This document shows, piece by piece, positions 36,259 through 45,327 of a stretch of 64,000 bases of DNA (the first letter of the stretch is position 1; each line of letters starts with the position of its first letter). Under the pieces are notes generated by a model. That model had not been told where the DNA came from and made no database searches. It saw only the letters and a list, made by a program, of their open reading frames with translations. The translations under genes were made by a program, and so were the position numbers. The stretch comes from Novosphingobium sp. 9U (lineage in GTDB: Bacteria > Pseudomonadota > Alphaproteobacteria > Sphingomonadales > Sphingomonadaceae). The stretch spans positions 915,705 through 979,704 of the forward strand of contig NZ_LR732469.1 of the NCBI RefSeq assembly GCF_902506425.1, given 5' to 3'.

Positions 36259-37503
36259 ATGTCGGATTCCAGCTCGGCAGTGCTATCAAACGTTGATGCG
36301 GATCTTTACGATCCGCGCACTCCGCTCGTCGACCCTTACCCATATTATCACGCGCTTCGCGAGCGCGATCCGGTATTCTGGCATGAGCCGACCAAGACTT
36401 GGCTGGTGACCGGATATGAGGAAGGACGCGCAGTGATGCGCGACGACGAGCATTTCGGGCAGCGGTTCGCTTTGCGGGAGGTTTCCCGCAATGGCGAGCA
36501 AGTGCGCGAGCAGCCCTACTTCCAAATGATCACCAAGATGATGTTCATGATGGACGGGGCGGATCATAAGCGTGTCCGTCCACTATTTTCGCGCTGGTTC
36601 ATGGGACCCGAGCGGCTCCGGAAAATGACGCCGATGGTCGAGCGCGCCGTCGATGCCGTACTCGACAACCTGCAAAACCAGACCGAGTTCGACCTAGTAA
36701 AGCAGTTCGCCTACCCGATTCCATTGACAGTCATCAGTGAATTGCTCGGGGTTTCCGAAGAGTATTCCGCGACAATAGCGCACGATGTACATGATTTCGT
36801 CTCGGTGATCGAGTCGGTTCAGAAAGCACCAGACGTAAAGGCGCGTGCTGATGCCGCGCTCCTGCGTTTGCGCGACTTCTTTGCCGATGTCGTGAAGGAG
36901 CGTCGCAAGAACCTCGGCGATGATCTTCTCTCAGCGATGATCATCGATTTCGATGACGGCAAGTACGTCGATGAGACGGAACTGCTCGCTAACATCCTTC
37001 TCATGTATATCGCTGGTCATGAGACCACTACCGACAGCTTCTCGCTGTGCCTCTATAGTCTTTTCCGCAACCGTGATGAGATGGAGCGACTCCGCGCTGA
37101 TCCGACACTTATCCGCAGCGGCGTCGAGGAGCTGCTTCGCTACGACAGCACAGCGCAGGGCTTCTCGCGATCCCCCTATGCAGACGCCATGGTTGGTGAC
37201 AAGCTGGTTAAGGAGGGCACGTTCGTTCTCCTGCTGCAGGGCGCAATAAACCGCGATCCCAAGATCTTCCCCGATCCTGACCGACTTGATCTGTCGCGTG
37301 GCAGCACCAGCGGGCTGAGCTTCGGCGGCGGCGCCCACGTTTGCGTCGGCAACATGCTGGCGCGGCTTGAGCTTCAGGTGGGTCTCAATCAATTGCTCAA
37401 GCGGCTGCCCAAGCTTGAGCTCGACACAATCAACCCGCCCGCGGACGACTTCAAGAAGTCGTTGACTCGCGGTCTTGTTCGCATGAAGGCTTACAACGTC
37501 TGA
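36259..37503 (+). CDS. cytochrome P450
   Basis: Soluble bacterial P450 of 414 aa. I-helix oxygen-binding motif YIAGHETTTDS near residue 252, K-helix ExxR in GVEELLRYDS near residue 292, and the heme-binding loop FGGGAHVCVGNMLARLE near residue 355 with the axial Cys. No membrane anchor, so it needs separate ferredoxin partners, which are not encoded in the window. It likely hydroxylates an unactivated carbon, for example the terminal methyl of a branched chain, to start degradation. ATG follows AGGAGA. A strong terminator follows. Confidence 0.94.
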   Translation: MSDSSSAVLSNVDADLYDPRTPLVDPYPYYHALRERDPVFWHEPTKTWLVTGYEEGRAVMRDDEHFGQRFALREVSRNGEQVREQPYFQMITKMMFMMDGADHKRVRPLFSRWFMGPERLRKMTPMVERAVDAVLDNLQNQTEFDLVKQFAYPIPLTVISELLGVSEEYSATIAHDVHDFVSVIESVQKAPDVKARADAALLRLRDFFADVVKERRKNLGDDLLSAMIIDFDDGKYVDETELLANILLMYIAGHETTTDSFSLCLYSLFRNRDEMERLRADPTLIRSGVEELLRYDSTAQGFSRSPYADAMVGDKLVKEGTFVLLLQGAINRDPKIFPDPDRLDLSRGSTSGLSFGGGAHVCVGNMLARLELQVGLNQLLKRLPKLELDTINPPADDFKKSLTRGLVRMKAYNV

Positions 37504-37528
37504 CGATACGCCAGATGTGAGCACGAAA

Positions 37529-37560
37529 CCCGAGCGCCGATCTTCGGCGCTCGGGCTTTT
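37529..37560 (+). terminator. intrinsic terminator after P450 gene
   Basis: Stem cccgagcgccga / tcggcgctcggg (12 bp, 3-base loop) followed by cttttt. A textbook rho-independent terminator, about 25 bases after the P450 stop. Confidence 0.85.
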
Positions 37561-37626
37561 TCGCGTGTTCAGAGTTGTCGATGCCGGCGTGGCGTCGCTT
37601 GAAGTCGCCGCCAGGCTCATGTCATC

Positions 37627-39879
37627 TCATGCGGTCATTGGTCCGACCTGAGGATCGTGCAAGGCAAGGATTGGCGTGATTTGGACGGCATAGCCGTTCA
37701 AGCACGCAGTCCCGGTAAGGGGATCGGTTGCCTGTGCGTCGGTGAGCGTGTTGATGTTCGCGCCCTGCACCGCAGGATTCGTGATCGTCCCGTTGGGTCC
37801 TGGGCCCCACCCGTGAGGCATGGAAACCACCCCGGAGGCGATATCCTCCGTGACGGCAACCTCGACTTCGATCTGACCAGATCCCGTGGACACCGAGGCA
37901 AGGTCGCCATCAGCCAGGCCAAGCTCGAGCGCGTCGCCATCATTCATCTGCAAGCGGCACTTCCGAGTCTTGTGCTGGAGGCTCGGAATATGCTGCATCC
38001 AACTATTGTTGGATCGCAGCTGGCGCCGCCCAACCATGATGAAGCGTGGCTGCTCGGCCTTGAGCCAATCATCTAACCGGGCGAGTTCGTCCGCCACGAA
38101 CGGCTGGCGCCACTCGATTGTGCCAGAGCGCGTACGCAGCACTTCAGGCAAGCGCGGTTGCAGGGGGCCGAGATCAAGGCCGTGTTCAGCGTGCCGCACC
38201 GTTTCAAAGGTTATTCCGGCACGAGCACCGAATGCGTCGCCATGCGGGCCGATGCGGAACGCGAAGTCGAGCTTGCGCTCCTGCGGGGACAAGCGCTCGA
38301 GCATGGCGACAATTTCTAAGGGATCGCGGCCTTCGATGCGTGAGCCAACGCGGTTAACCTCGCGCTCTACTTGCTTGAGCAAACCCTCACGCTCGTGATC
38401 CTCGAAGTTCGCCGGGTCTTCGTGGCGGGCGATCGCCGCCAGTCGGAGCAAGATCTCGCGATCGCTGCGCTCGTCAGGCTCGAGTGGCCGGTACGCCGGC
38501 GTGTAGCGCCCGTAGAGCCGTACCGCGAATTGATAGAACATAACATCGTAGTTGCTCTTCGCCAGCCGCGGCGGGCTAGGGAGGACGACATCCGCCAGGG
38601 AGCCCGTCTGGTTGACGTGAATGTCGAGACATACGAGCAGGTCAAGCGACCGCAAGGCTCTGCTCACGTCCGCCGCATTCGGGTTGGAAATGATGGGATT
38701 GCCCGCAGCAACGAACAAGGCTTTCACCTGTCCTTCACCAGGCGTTTCGATCTCCTCGACGAGGCACGCAGTCGGCAACTCGCCCAGCACTTCGGGTGCT
38801 TGCCGGACGCGCGATCGCCAGCGCCCGAAGGTCATACCTTTGCCTCTTCCCGGCGTCCCGATGGTGTTATCCTGCGCGAAAAGGGGGGTGCAGAACATCG
38901 CGCCGCCAATCGCATCCATGTTGCCGGCTAGAATGTTGACGATGTCCATCAGCCAGCACACCAGTGAAGCGAAGACCTGCGTCGTTGTGCCCATTCGCCC
39001 GTAAAGCGATGCAGAGGGGGTATCGCGCAGTTCCTTGGCGAGCCGCCTGATAGTGTCTGCATCTATCCCGCAGTGCCCCGCGGCCGCCTCAGGTGCGAAC
39101 GGTGCCAACATGGCCGAGAGATCACTCAGGTCGCCGCACAGCGACAGGGCCCTAGAGGGCACGGGGCCGAGCCGCAGGAGTTCGTGCGCCACGGCGGCCA
39201 GGAAGGCGGCGTCGGCAGAGGGCCGGATCGCAATATGCTCGCTAGCTCGCTTCGCCGTCATTGTACGACGCGGATCGATCACAACCACACGCCCGCCGCG
39301 CTCCTGGATCGCCTGCAGTCGGCGCAGGAAGCCTGGCGCGGTGATGAGGCTGCCGTTCGACTCGGCCGGGTTGGCTCCGATGATCCACAGCAACTGGTTA
39401 CGATCGAGATCAGGAATAGTAACTGAAGAGGCGCTGCCGTAGAGCAACGCAGAGACGGCCTGACGCGGGATCTGATCCAATGTCCCGGCGGTGAAGAGGT
39501 TCTTGGTACCGAGCCCACGGATGAGATCACCGATGTACGTCTGCATGCCCAGATTATGGGAAAGTCCATTCCCGGCATAGACGGCCACGGAGTCGCGCCC
39601 GTGCTGCTCGTGAACCGCCTGCAGACGGTCACTGATGAAGCGAAAGGCTTCCTCCCAGGTGGCCGGCTCCAACACGCCATTGCGTCGCAGCAGCGGTCCA
39701 TCGAGGCGTGCAGGGTTTGCCTCGATTTCCGGAATCGCGGCTCCTTTGGCGCAGATGAACCCTGCCGACAGAGCGTCCTCGGGGTCGGGCCGCACGCGGA
39801 CGATGCGGCCCTCTTCAACGTCCATGACGGCCGCGCAACTCGCCTCGCAGAGGCTGCAGGTACCCGTAACTTTGCTCAT
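37627..39879 (-). CDS. molybdopterin oxidoreductase, formate-dehydrogenase-like
   Basis: 750 aa from ATG 39879 (GAAGGAAG upstream). The N-terminus carries one [4Fe-4S] site: CSLCEASC followed 26 residues later by ICAKG. Next come the bis-MGD-binding domains, with LLWIIGANPAESNGSL and VVVIDPRRTMTAKRASEH near residue 200, and a C-terminal MGD-contact domain with RRQLRSNNSWMQH and SMPHGWGPG. No Tat or Sec signal, so cytoplasmic. I see no obvious Cys or Sec Mo ligand of the formate dehydrogenase type. The substrate is unknown; hydroxylation or dehydrogenation of a substrate carbon is possible. It is downstream of a TonB receptor on the same strand. Confidence 0.88.
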   Translation of the reverse strand: MSKVTGTCSLCEASCAAVMDVEEGRIVRVRPDPEDALSAGFICAKGAAIPEIEANPARLDGPLLRRNGVLEPATWEEAFRFISDRLQAVHEQHGRDSVAVYAGNGLSHNLGMQTYIGDLIRGLGTKNLFTAGTLDQIPRQAVSALLYGSASSVTIPDLDRNQLLWIIGANPAESNGSLITAPGFLRRLQAIQERGGRVVVIDPRRTMTAKRASEHIAIRPSADAAFLAAVAHELLRLGPVPSRALSLCGDLSDLSAMLAPFAPEAAAGHCGIDADTIRRLAKELRDTPSASLYGRMGTTTQVFASLVCWLMDIVNILAGNMDAIGGAMFCTPLFAQDNTIGTPGRGKGMTFGRWRSRVRQAPEVLGELPTACLVEEIETPGEGQVKALFVAAGNPIISNPNAADVSRALRSLDLLVCLDIHVNQTGSLADVVLPSPPRLAKSNYDVMFYQFAVRLYGRYTPAYRPLEPDERSDREILLRLAAIARHEDPANFEDHEREGLLKQVEREVNRVGSRIEGRDPLEIVAMLERLSPQERKLDFAFRIGPHGDAFGARAGITFETVRHAEHGLDLGPLQPRLPEVLRTRSGTIEWRQPFVADELARLDDWLKAEQPRFIMVGRRQLRSNNSWMQHIPSLQHKTRKCRLQMNDGDALELGLADGDLASVSTGSGQIEVEVAVTEDIASGVVSMPHGWGPGPNGTITNPAVQGANINTLTDAQATDPLTGTACLNGYAVQITPILALHDPQVGPMTA

Positions 39880-39948
39880 TGCGCTTCCTTCGAAAATGAG
39901 CTCGACCGCATCGGAAGCGCATGACGACATCATCGCCGTCACGGCCCG

Positions 39949-42168
39949 TTAACTGCCGAAACGATATTCCAGCGACACTCCGTAAATGCGCGGCGCTTGC
40001 GGTGTTGCGACATCACCAACGCCCGATTCATTTACCGAGGAATAGTACTTCTCATTGGTGATGTTCTTGGCGAAAACGCTAAGTTCCACACCGGACTCGA
40101 GCTTCAGCGAGATGTCTCCGTTGATTATATCATATGGAGCCTGGCGAACGCGATTGGACGTTTCCCAGTAGAAGCCATCGTTGTGATAGTAGTTGGCGTG
40201 GAAGCCCAACTCACCGAACGACACGGGCACGCTATAGTCGACATTGAGGTTCAGCGTCCACTTCGGCGATCGGATCATACGATTTCCACTCGCGTTAAAT
40301 GTGCAGTTCGTGTTGCCGCCCGGGGCTCCCGAGAACGCCGTCGCGCACGTCAGTCCGGCAGGCGGTGCAGTAAACGGGTTGGGCAGGTAGTACTGGGCGT
40401 TTGGGAAGTCACCGTACTTGGCATCGAGCAGCGTGACAGCGCCTCCAAAGTTCAGCGAGCCGGTGCTGATCCGCGGGGCAACACGCATCTCGATCTCGGC
40501 ACCCTTAATCTTGGCGCTCGCCGCGTTCAGGATAAGGATTGCGGGAAGGTTGACCGAGTTGAGCTGCAGGTCCTTGTAGTCGTATTTGAAGGCCGCGATA
40601 TTGAAACGCACCACCCGGTCGAACAGCTCAGATTTAAGACCTAGTTCGTACGCGTCGAGGACCTCCGGTCGAGTGGGGTCTTGCGTCAGAGAGCCATTGT
40701 TGAAGCTGCCCGAACGAAACCCACGGCTGACCGAGCCATAAGCCAGGAGGTTGGGTGTGGCCTGATAATCCAGGGCGAAGCGCCACGTTGGCTTCTTGGT
40801 CTCGAAGCTGCGATCAATCGCGACCTGCAGTATCTGTCCTGCACCGCCAGGAAAGCCCGGGCGCGAGATGAACTCACCGTTGAACTTGGCCTTGTCGATC
40901 GTGTAGCGTCCGCCGGCAGTCAAGCTCAGCTTGTCGGTTACCCTATATGTCCCTTGTAGATAAGCTGCGTAAGATTTGACTGACGCGACGCTGAAGCGGT
41001 CAAAGTTGCCGGCGGCGTTGGCGCCGAAGGTCGCTACAGGATCCTGGATGCTATCCATGCTAAAGTAGAAGAGTCCTGCGGTCCAGTCGAGTTGTCCTGC
41101 CGAGCCGAATGCAAGAAATTCCTGCTGGAAAGTTTTGCCATTCTCGTGGCGCGTAGCATTCAAGATGTTAGATGTCGTGACATCAGTGTCGTAGTCGGCG
41201 AAGTACTTGTACTTGCGATAAGCCGTTATGCTTCGGATGCTGATGGTGTCGAGCGTGAGGAGGGCGTCTTGAGACACGCCCCACTGCGAGTTCTTGCCCG
41301 TCGCATCATAGTTGTAGTTTACATCCTGAAATCCGCCGACCCTTGTTGCGCCTAGTGCGTTGCGAGCGCCAGGGATCACGTAGCGAGCCAATCCGAAATC
41401 GCTCTCCTGCTCGACGTAGTCTCCAGCGTATCTCAAGGAAAAGTTGCTTGTTGGCTCGATGAGCAACTGACCGCGGAGGGCAACGTCGTCCTCGGAGTTC
41501 ACCCGCTTACCAGTGAACAGATTTGTCCCATACCCCTTTCCTTGATTGCGTAAGTAGAAGGCGATGCTAGCAGCGACGCCGTTGCTAATCCTGTTGCTGC
41601 CGTAAGCATTCAGCTCGACGGTTTCGTAGCTCGAGTAAGCTGCCTTGGCCCGCAGCTCCGGGTCATCGCTCGGCTTCTTAGTCACGACTTGGATGACGCC
41701 GCCAGTAGCGTTACGGCCGAACAACGTGCCTTGCGGCCCGCGCAGGACTTCAACGCGTTCGATGTTGTTGAAGCTGAAAACCGAGCCGGAGGAAGAAGCG
41801 ATGTAGACGCCGTCGACATAGGTGGCGACCGGCTGTTCATACAACGCTACTGTCTGAGCGCCAACGCCGCGAAGATACCGCTGAGGCGCGCCTGCCGACG
41901 TGGTGGATACAAGGCCAGGCGTCATCTGGTCGAGATCCGATACTGCTGAAACGCCGCCCGATGACAGTGTGTCTGCCGCCAGCGCTGTGATAGCGATCGG
42001 CACCTGCTGAAGTGATTGCTCCCGGCGCTGCGCGGTTACGATGATCTCATCTTCGACTATTGGCGCTGCCGCCGAATCTTGATCTTGCGCCGCAAAGGCG
42101 CAGGTCGAGTTGAGTAAGGTGATTGAGAACGCACCCGCTAGAGTAGCGGTAGAAAATTGCCTGAACAT
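39949..42168 (-). CDS. TonB-dependent outer-membrane receptor
   Basis: 739 aa. Signal peptide LAGAFSITLLNSTCAFAAQ, TonB-box region EDEIIVTAQRREQSLQQVP, and plug domain with VEVLRGPQGTLFGRNATGGVIQ near residue 135. The beta barrel ends in YGVSLEYRFGS, close to the usual aromatic end. It is the second receptor of the cluster and only distantly similar to the one at 28552, so the two may import different compounds. GGGGAG lies before the ATG. The molybdopterin enzyme follows 69 bases downstream and is probably co-transcribed. Confidence 0.93.
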   Translation of the reverse strand: MFRQFSTATLAGAFSITLLNSTCAFAAQDQDSAAAPIVEDEIIVTAQRREQSLQQVPIAITALAADTLSSGGVSAVSDLDQMTPGLVSTTSAGAPQRYLRGVGAQTVALYEQPVATYVDGVYIASSSGSVFSFNNIERVEVLRGPQGTLFGRNATGGVIQVVTKKPSDDPELRAKAAYSSYETVELNAYGSNRISNGVAASIAFYLRNQGKGYGTNLFTGKRVNSEDDVALRGQLLIEPTSNFSLRYAGDYVEQESDFGLARYVIPGARNALGATRVGGFQDVNYNYDATGKNSQWGVSQDALLTLDTISIRSITAYRKYKYFADYDTDVTTSNILNATRHENGKTFQQEFLAFGSAGQLDWTAGLFYFSMDSIQDPVATFGANAAGNFDRFSVASVKSYAAYLQGTYRVTDKLSLTAGGRYTIDKAKFNGEFISRPGFPGGAGQILQVAIDRSFETKKPTWRFALDYQATPNLLAYGSVSRGFRSGSFNNGSLTQDPTRPEVLDAYELGLKSELFDRVVRFNIAAFKYDYKDLQLNSVNLPAILILNAASAKIKGAEIEMRVAPRISTGSLNFGGAVTLLDAKYGDFPNAQYYLPNPFTAPPAGLTCATAFSGAPGGNTNCTFNASGNRMIRSPKWTLNLNVDYSVPVSFGELGFHANYYHNDGFYWETSNRVRQAPYDIINGDISLKLESGVELSVFAKNITNEKYYSSVNESGVGDVATPQAPRIYGVSLEYRFGS

Positions 42169-42266
42169 TGTTCACTCCCCCTGTGGCGCTGGTCGCACCT
42201 TATCGGCCCTCATGTTCACGGCTTGTATCGTAATCGGCAAGAGCCGTGCCGGGGCTCATCCGCCTT

Positions 42267-42278
42267 ATTGCATATGTA
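42267..42278 (-). promoter_or_regulatory. recurring motif copy 15 (tacatatgcaat)
   Basis: Minus strand, perfect match with a fully palindromic TRCANNTGYA core, 99 bases before the receptor start at 42168. Confidence 0.65.
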
Positions 42279-42336
42279 TACTGCTCCTGGGGTGGCAGCG
42301 CCTTTTTTATCTCTTCGGTGGCACCACCTCGCTGCA

Positions 42337-42348
42337 TGCATTTGTAAT
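42337..42348 (+). promoter_or_regulatory. recurring motif copy 16 (tgcatttgtaat)
   Basis: Plus strand, perfect match and identical to copy 5. It lies 295 bases before the aldehyde dehydrogenase start at 42643. With copy 15 it gives each side of this divergent gap its own correctly oriented site. No other gene is seen in the gap (42169-42642). Confidence 0.6.
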
Positions 42349-42642
42349 ATGGCTTAGCGACCGCCATCGACCCTCGCGAGTGTTAGTGCGTCATGCCAAG
42401 AAGCATATCCGTGGAGCTAGCTGGCGAAGAGCAGCATTCAGGAGTGCGCTGAATTGGTCATCGACAACTTGCTCGTGGGGCATCTCCCAAAGAGGAAGGG
42501 AGAGTGAACCGCGCGCAGATCAGCCCTTCGCGGTTCGCGTCAGGCAATCCAGGCGAACCGTAGCTGTCTTGAACTGCACGAGAAGAACCAGCCAAACGGC
42601 CCGCGCCTAGCGTCGCGCGCGCAACCAGCCAAGGAAGCGAAC

Positions 42643-44130
42643 ATGAACGTGCATTCCCCACTACAATCGCGTGAAGCTGCCGTCCGCATGGCGTCGCGCG
42701 ATTGGAAGATGTTGATTGACGGCGAGTGGCTCGACGGCAGCACGCAAGATTGGCTTGATGTGCGTGATCCGGCCACCGGCGAGGTGATCGCGCGCGCTCC
42801 TGCCGGTGGCGCGGCCGACATCCACGCTGCCGTGGCGGCGGCGAAGGCCGCCTTTGACGATCGTCGCTGGCTCAACTTGGGCGCCGAGGAGCGGTCGCGG
42901 CGCTTGTGGCGCGTGGCCGACCTCATCGAACGTGACGCTGCCAAGATCCAGGCTGTCGAGCAACTCAACAACGGGGCACCGGCTTCGCTCGCCGCGTTCT
43001 TCACCACTTATGCCGCCAAGTTCTTCCGGCACTACGCAGGCTGGTGCGACAAGATCAACGGCGAGACGATCGAAATCTCTGAACCGGGCGCGCCGTTCCA
43101 CACCTATACGCGCAAGGAACCGCTCGGCGTAGCTGGGCTGATCGTGCCCTGGAACGGCCCCTTTGCTTCGGCCGCTATGAAGGTCGCGACTGCACTGACG
43201 GCGGGCTGCACCTGCGTGCTGAAGCCGTCCGAAGAAACCCCGCTCAGCGCGCTCATGCTTGGCGAGTTGCTGATCGAAGCCGGCATTCCGGCCGGCGTGG
43301 TCAACATCGTTCCCGGGCACGGCCACATCGCCGGTGCGGCACTCGCAAACCACCCCGACGTCAGCAAGATCAGCTTCACCGGATCAACCGAGGTCGGCAA
43401 GCTCATCGCGAACGCCGCGACCGGCAACCTCAAGAAGGTGTCGCTGGAGCTCGGCGGCAAGTCGCCCTCGATCATCTTCGACGATGCCGATCTATCCAAG
43501 GCGATCCCCGGCGCTGCGCTTGGCACCTTCTACAACACCGGGCAGGTCTGCATCGCCGGCACTCGCGTGCTGGTCCAGCGCTCGGTGTACGATCAGGTGG
43601 TCGAGGGGATGGCGGCAGTTGGCCGCAGCCTGCATCTGGGCGGAGGCTTTGATCCGGAGGCGCAGATCGGTCCGTTGATTTCCGCGAAGCAGCTGGAGCG
43701 CGTCAGCGGCATGATCGACGTGGCCAGGGACGAGGGCGCTCAGGTCTTGGGCGGCGGTTTACCGTTTGAACGTGGCTATTTTGTGGAGCCGACGGTCATC
43801 ACCAACGCACGGCCGGACTCGGTCGTGGTGCGTGACGAAATTTTCGGTCCCGTGATCACCGCCATTCCCTTCGACGACCCGGAAGAGGCTCTCTCGATCG
43901 GCAACGACACCGAGTATGGTCTCGCCGCTGCGGTGTGGACGCGCGACATCGGTCGTTCGCAGCTGATCGCCAACAGCATCGCGGCCGGAACCGTGTGGGT
44001 GAACTGCCAACTGGTTCTGAGCCCTGGAGCTCCGTTCGGCGGGTACAAGCAGTCGGGCTGGGGCCGCGAGAACGGCATTGAGGGTCTGCACGGTTTCATG
44101 CAGACCAAGACGGTCATGACCGCGCTGTGA
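42643..44130 (+). CDS. NAD(P)-dependent aldehyde dehydrogenase
   Basis: 495 aa. Rossmann motif GSTEVGKLIANAATGNLKKVSLELGGKSPSI spans about residues 247-277 and includes the general-base Glu in LELGG. The catalytic Cys is in GQVCIAGTRV near residue 305, and EIFGPVITAIPFD lies near residue 400. Oxidation of an aldehyde to an acid, likely after the zinc alcohol dehydrogenase encoded 40 bases downstream. Together they would convert a P450-generated alcohol to a carboxylate ready for CoA activation. That order is inferred from gene content. Confidence 0.94.
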   Translation: MNVHSPLQSREAAVRMASRDWKMLIDGEWLDGSTQDWLDVRDPATGEVIARAPAGGAADIHAAVAAAKAAFDDRRWLNLGAEERSRRLWRVADLIERDAAKIQAVEQLNNGAPASLAAFFTTYAAKFFRHYAGWCDKINGETIEISEPGAPFHTYTRKEPLGVAGLIVPWNGPFASAAMKVATALTAGCTCVLKPSEETPLSALMLGELLIEAGIPAGVVNIVPGHGHIAGAALANHPDVSKISFTGSTEVGKLIANAATGNLKKVSLELGGKSPSIIFDDADLSKAIPGAALGTFYNTGQVCIAGTRVLVQRSVYDQVVEGMAAVGRSLHLGGGFDPEAQIGPLISAKQLERVSGMIDVARDEGAQVLGGGLPFERGYFVEPTVITNARPDSVVVRDEIFGPVITAIPFDDPEEALSIGNDTEYGLAAAVWTRDIGRSQLIANSIAAGTVWVNCQLVLSPGAPFGGYKQSGWGRENGIEGLHGFMQTKTVMTAL

Positions 44131-44170
44131 AGCCTGGCACTATCAACGACCGAAGAGTGGAAGCAGCGCG

Positions 44171-45265
44171 ATGAAGACGCGGGCTGCGATCTGCGTGGAA
44201 CCGGGGCATGCGCTCGAAGTCGACATGGTCGATGTGCGCGGCCCTGGGCCGGGCGAGGTGCTGATCGAGATCCGCGCGAGCGGTCTCTGCCACTCGGATT
44301 GGCACCAGATCAGCGGCGACCTGCCGCTTTATCCCTATCCGATAATCGTCGGCCATGAAGGCGCCGGGGTCGTGCTGGAGGTTGGACCGGGAGTATCGTC
44401 GGTGCAGCCCGGCGATCACGTGATTCCGGTTTCGATTCCTGAGTGCCGCCAGTGCGCCGCCTGCACTTCGGGCCGGACCAACTTGTGCAGCGAGTCCTTC
44501 GCCAGCTTCTCCAGGACCGAGACGCCGTTCAGCCGCAACGGGCAGCCGATCTTCATGTACTCGGGCGTCAGCACCTTCGCCAACCACACAGTGGTAAAGG
44601 AAATTGCCGTCGTAAAAATCCGGGACGACGCACCGTTCGGGACCGTCTGCTGTGCAGGTTGTGCCGTGATCACCGGGGTGGGTGCTGTCTTCAAGACAGC
44701 TGCGGTGCGGCCGCAGTCGAGCGTTGCCGTGTTCGGCATCGGTGGGGTTGGTCTCAACATTCTGCAGGCTGCCCGGATGGCCGGCGCAACGAAGATCATA
44801 GCGGTGGACATCAATCCTGCGAGGCTGGAGATCGCCCAACAATTCGGGGCCTCGCATTGTGTGAACCCGAAAACGATAGACTGCGATCTTGTAGCCCACC
44901 TGCAAGCGTTGACCGGCGGCGGTGCAGACTTTAGCTTCGAGTGCGTTGGCATCCCTCAACTCATGCTGCAGGCTATTGAGACGGTTCGGCCCGGCTGGGG
45001 AGTTAGCGTTGCGGTCGGAGCTGCCGGAATGGACAATCCGGTGCAAGTGCCCTCGTTTGCCATCCTGTCAGGGCGAACATGGAAGGGATCGCTTTTGGGC
45101 GATGTTCGCCCTCGAACCGAACTGCCTGGAATCGTCGACCTCTACATGGACGGACACCTCGACGTCGACAGCCTGGTCACTCATCGGCTGCCGCTTGAGC
45201 GTATCAACGAAGGTTTCGAACTGATGCGCCGTGGCGAGGCGATCCGGGCGGTCATCGAGTTCTGA
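44171..45265 (+). CDS. zinc-dependent alcohol dehydrogenase
   Basis: 364-aa zinc MDR. Catalytic zinc ligands lie in GLCHSDWH near residue 38 and GHEGAGVV near residue 60. The structural zinc Cys set is CRQCAACTSGRTNLC near residue 93. NAD-binding motif VFGIGGVGLNILQAARMAGA near residue 190. It resembles class III/aryl-type ADHs. Likely partner of the upstream aldehyde dehydrogenase in alcohol-to-acid oxidation. Confidence 0.92.
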   Translation: MKTRAAICVEPGHALEVDMVDVRGPGPGEVLIEIRASGLCHSDWHQISGDLPLYPYPIIVGHEGAGVVLEVGPGVSSVQPGDHVIPVSIPECRQCAACTSGRTNLCSESFASFSRTETPFSRNGQPIFMYSGVSTFANHTVVKEIAVVKIRDDAPFGTVCCAGCAVITGVGAVFKTAAVRPQSSVAVFGIGGVGLNILQAARMAGATKIIAVDINPARLEIAQQFGASHCVNPKTIDCDLVAHLQALTGGGADFSFECVGIPQLMLQAIETVRPGWGVSVAVGAAGMDNPVQVPSFAILSGRTWKGSLLGDVRPRTELPGIVDLYMDGHLDVDSLVTHRLPLERINEGFELMRRGEAIRAVIEF

Positions 45266-45327
45266 TCGCGGATCCCTGAACTCATCGCCGTTCCAGTGGC
45301 GGCGTGCGTATTTGGAGCAAGGCAGAC

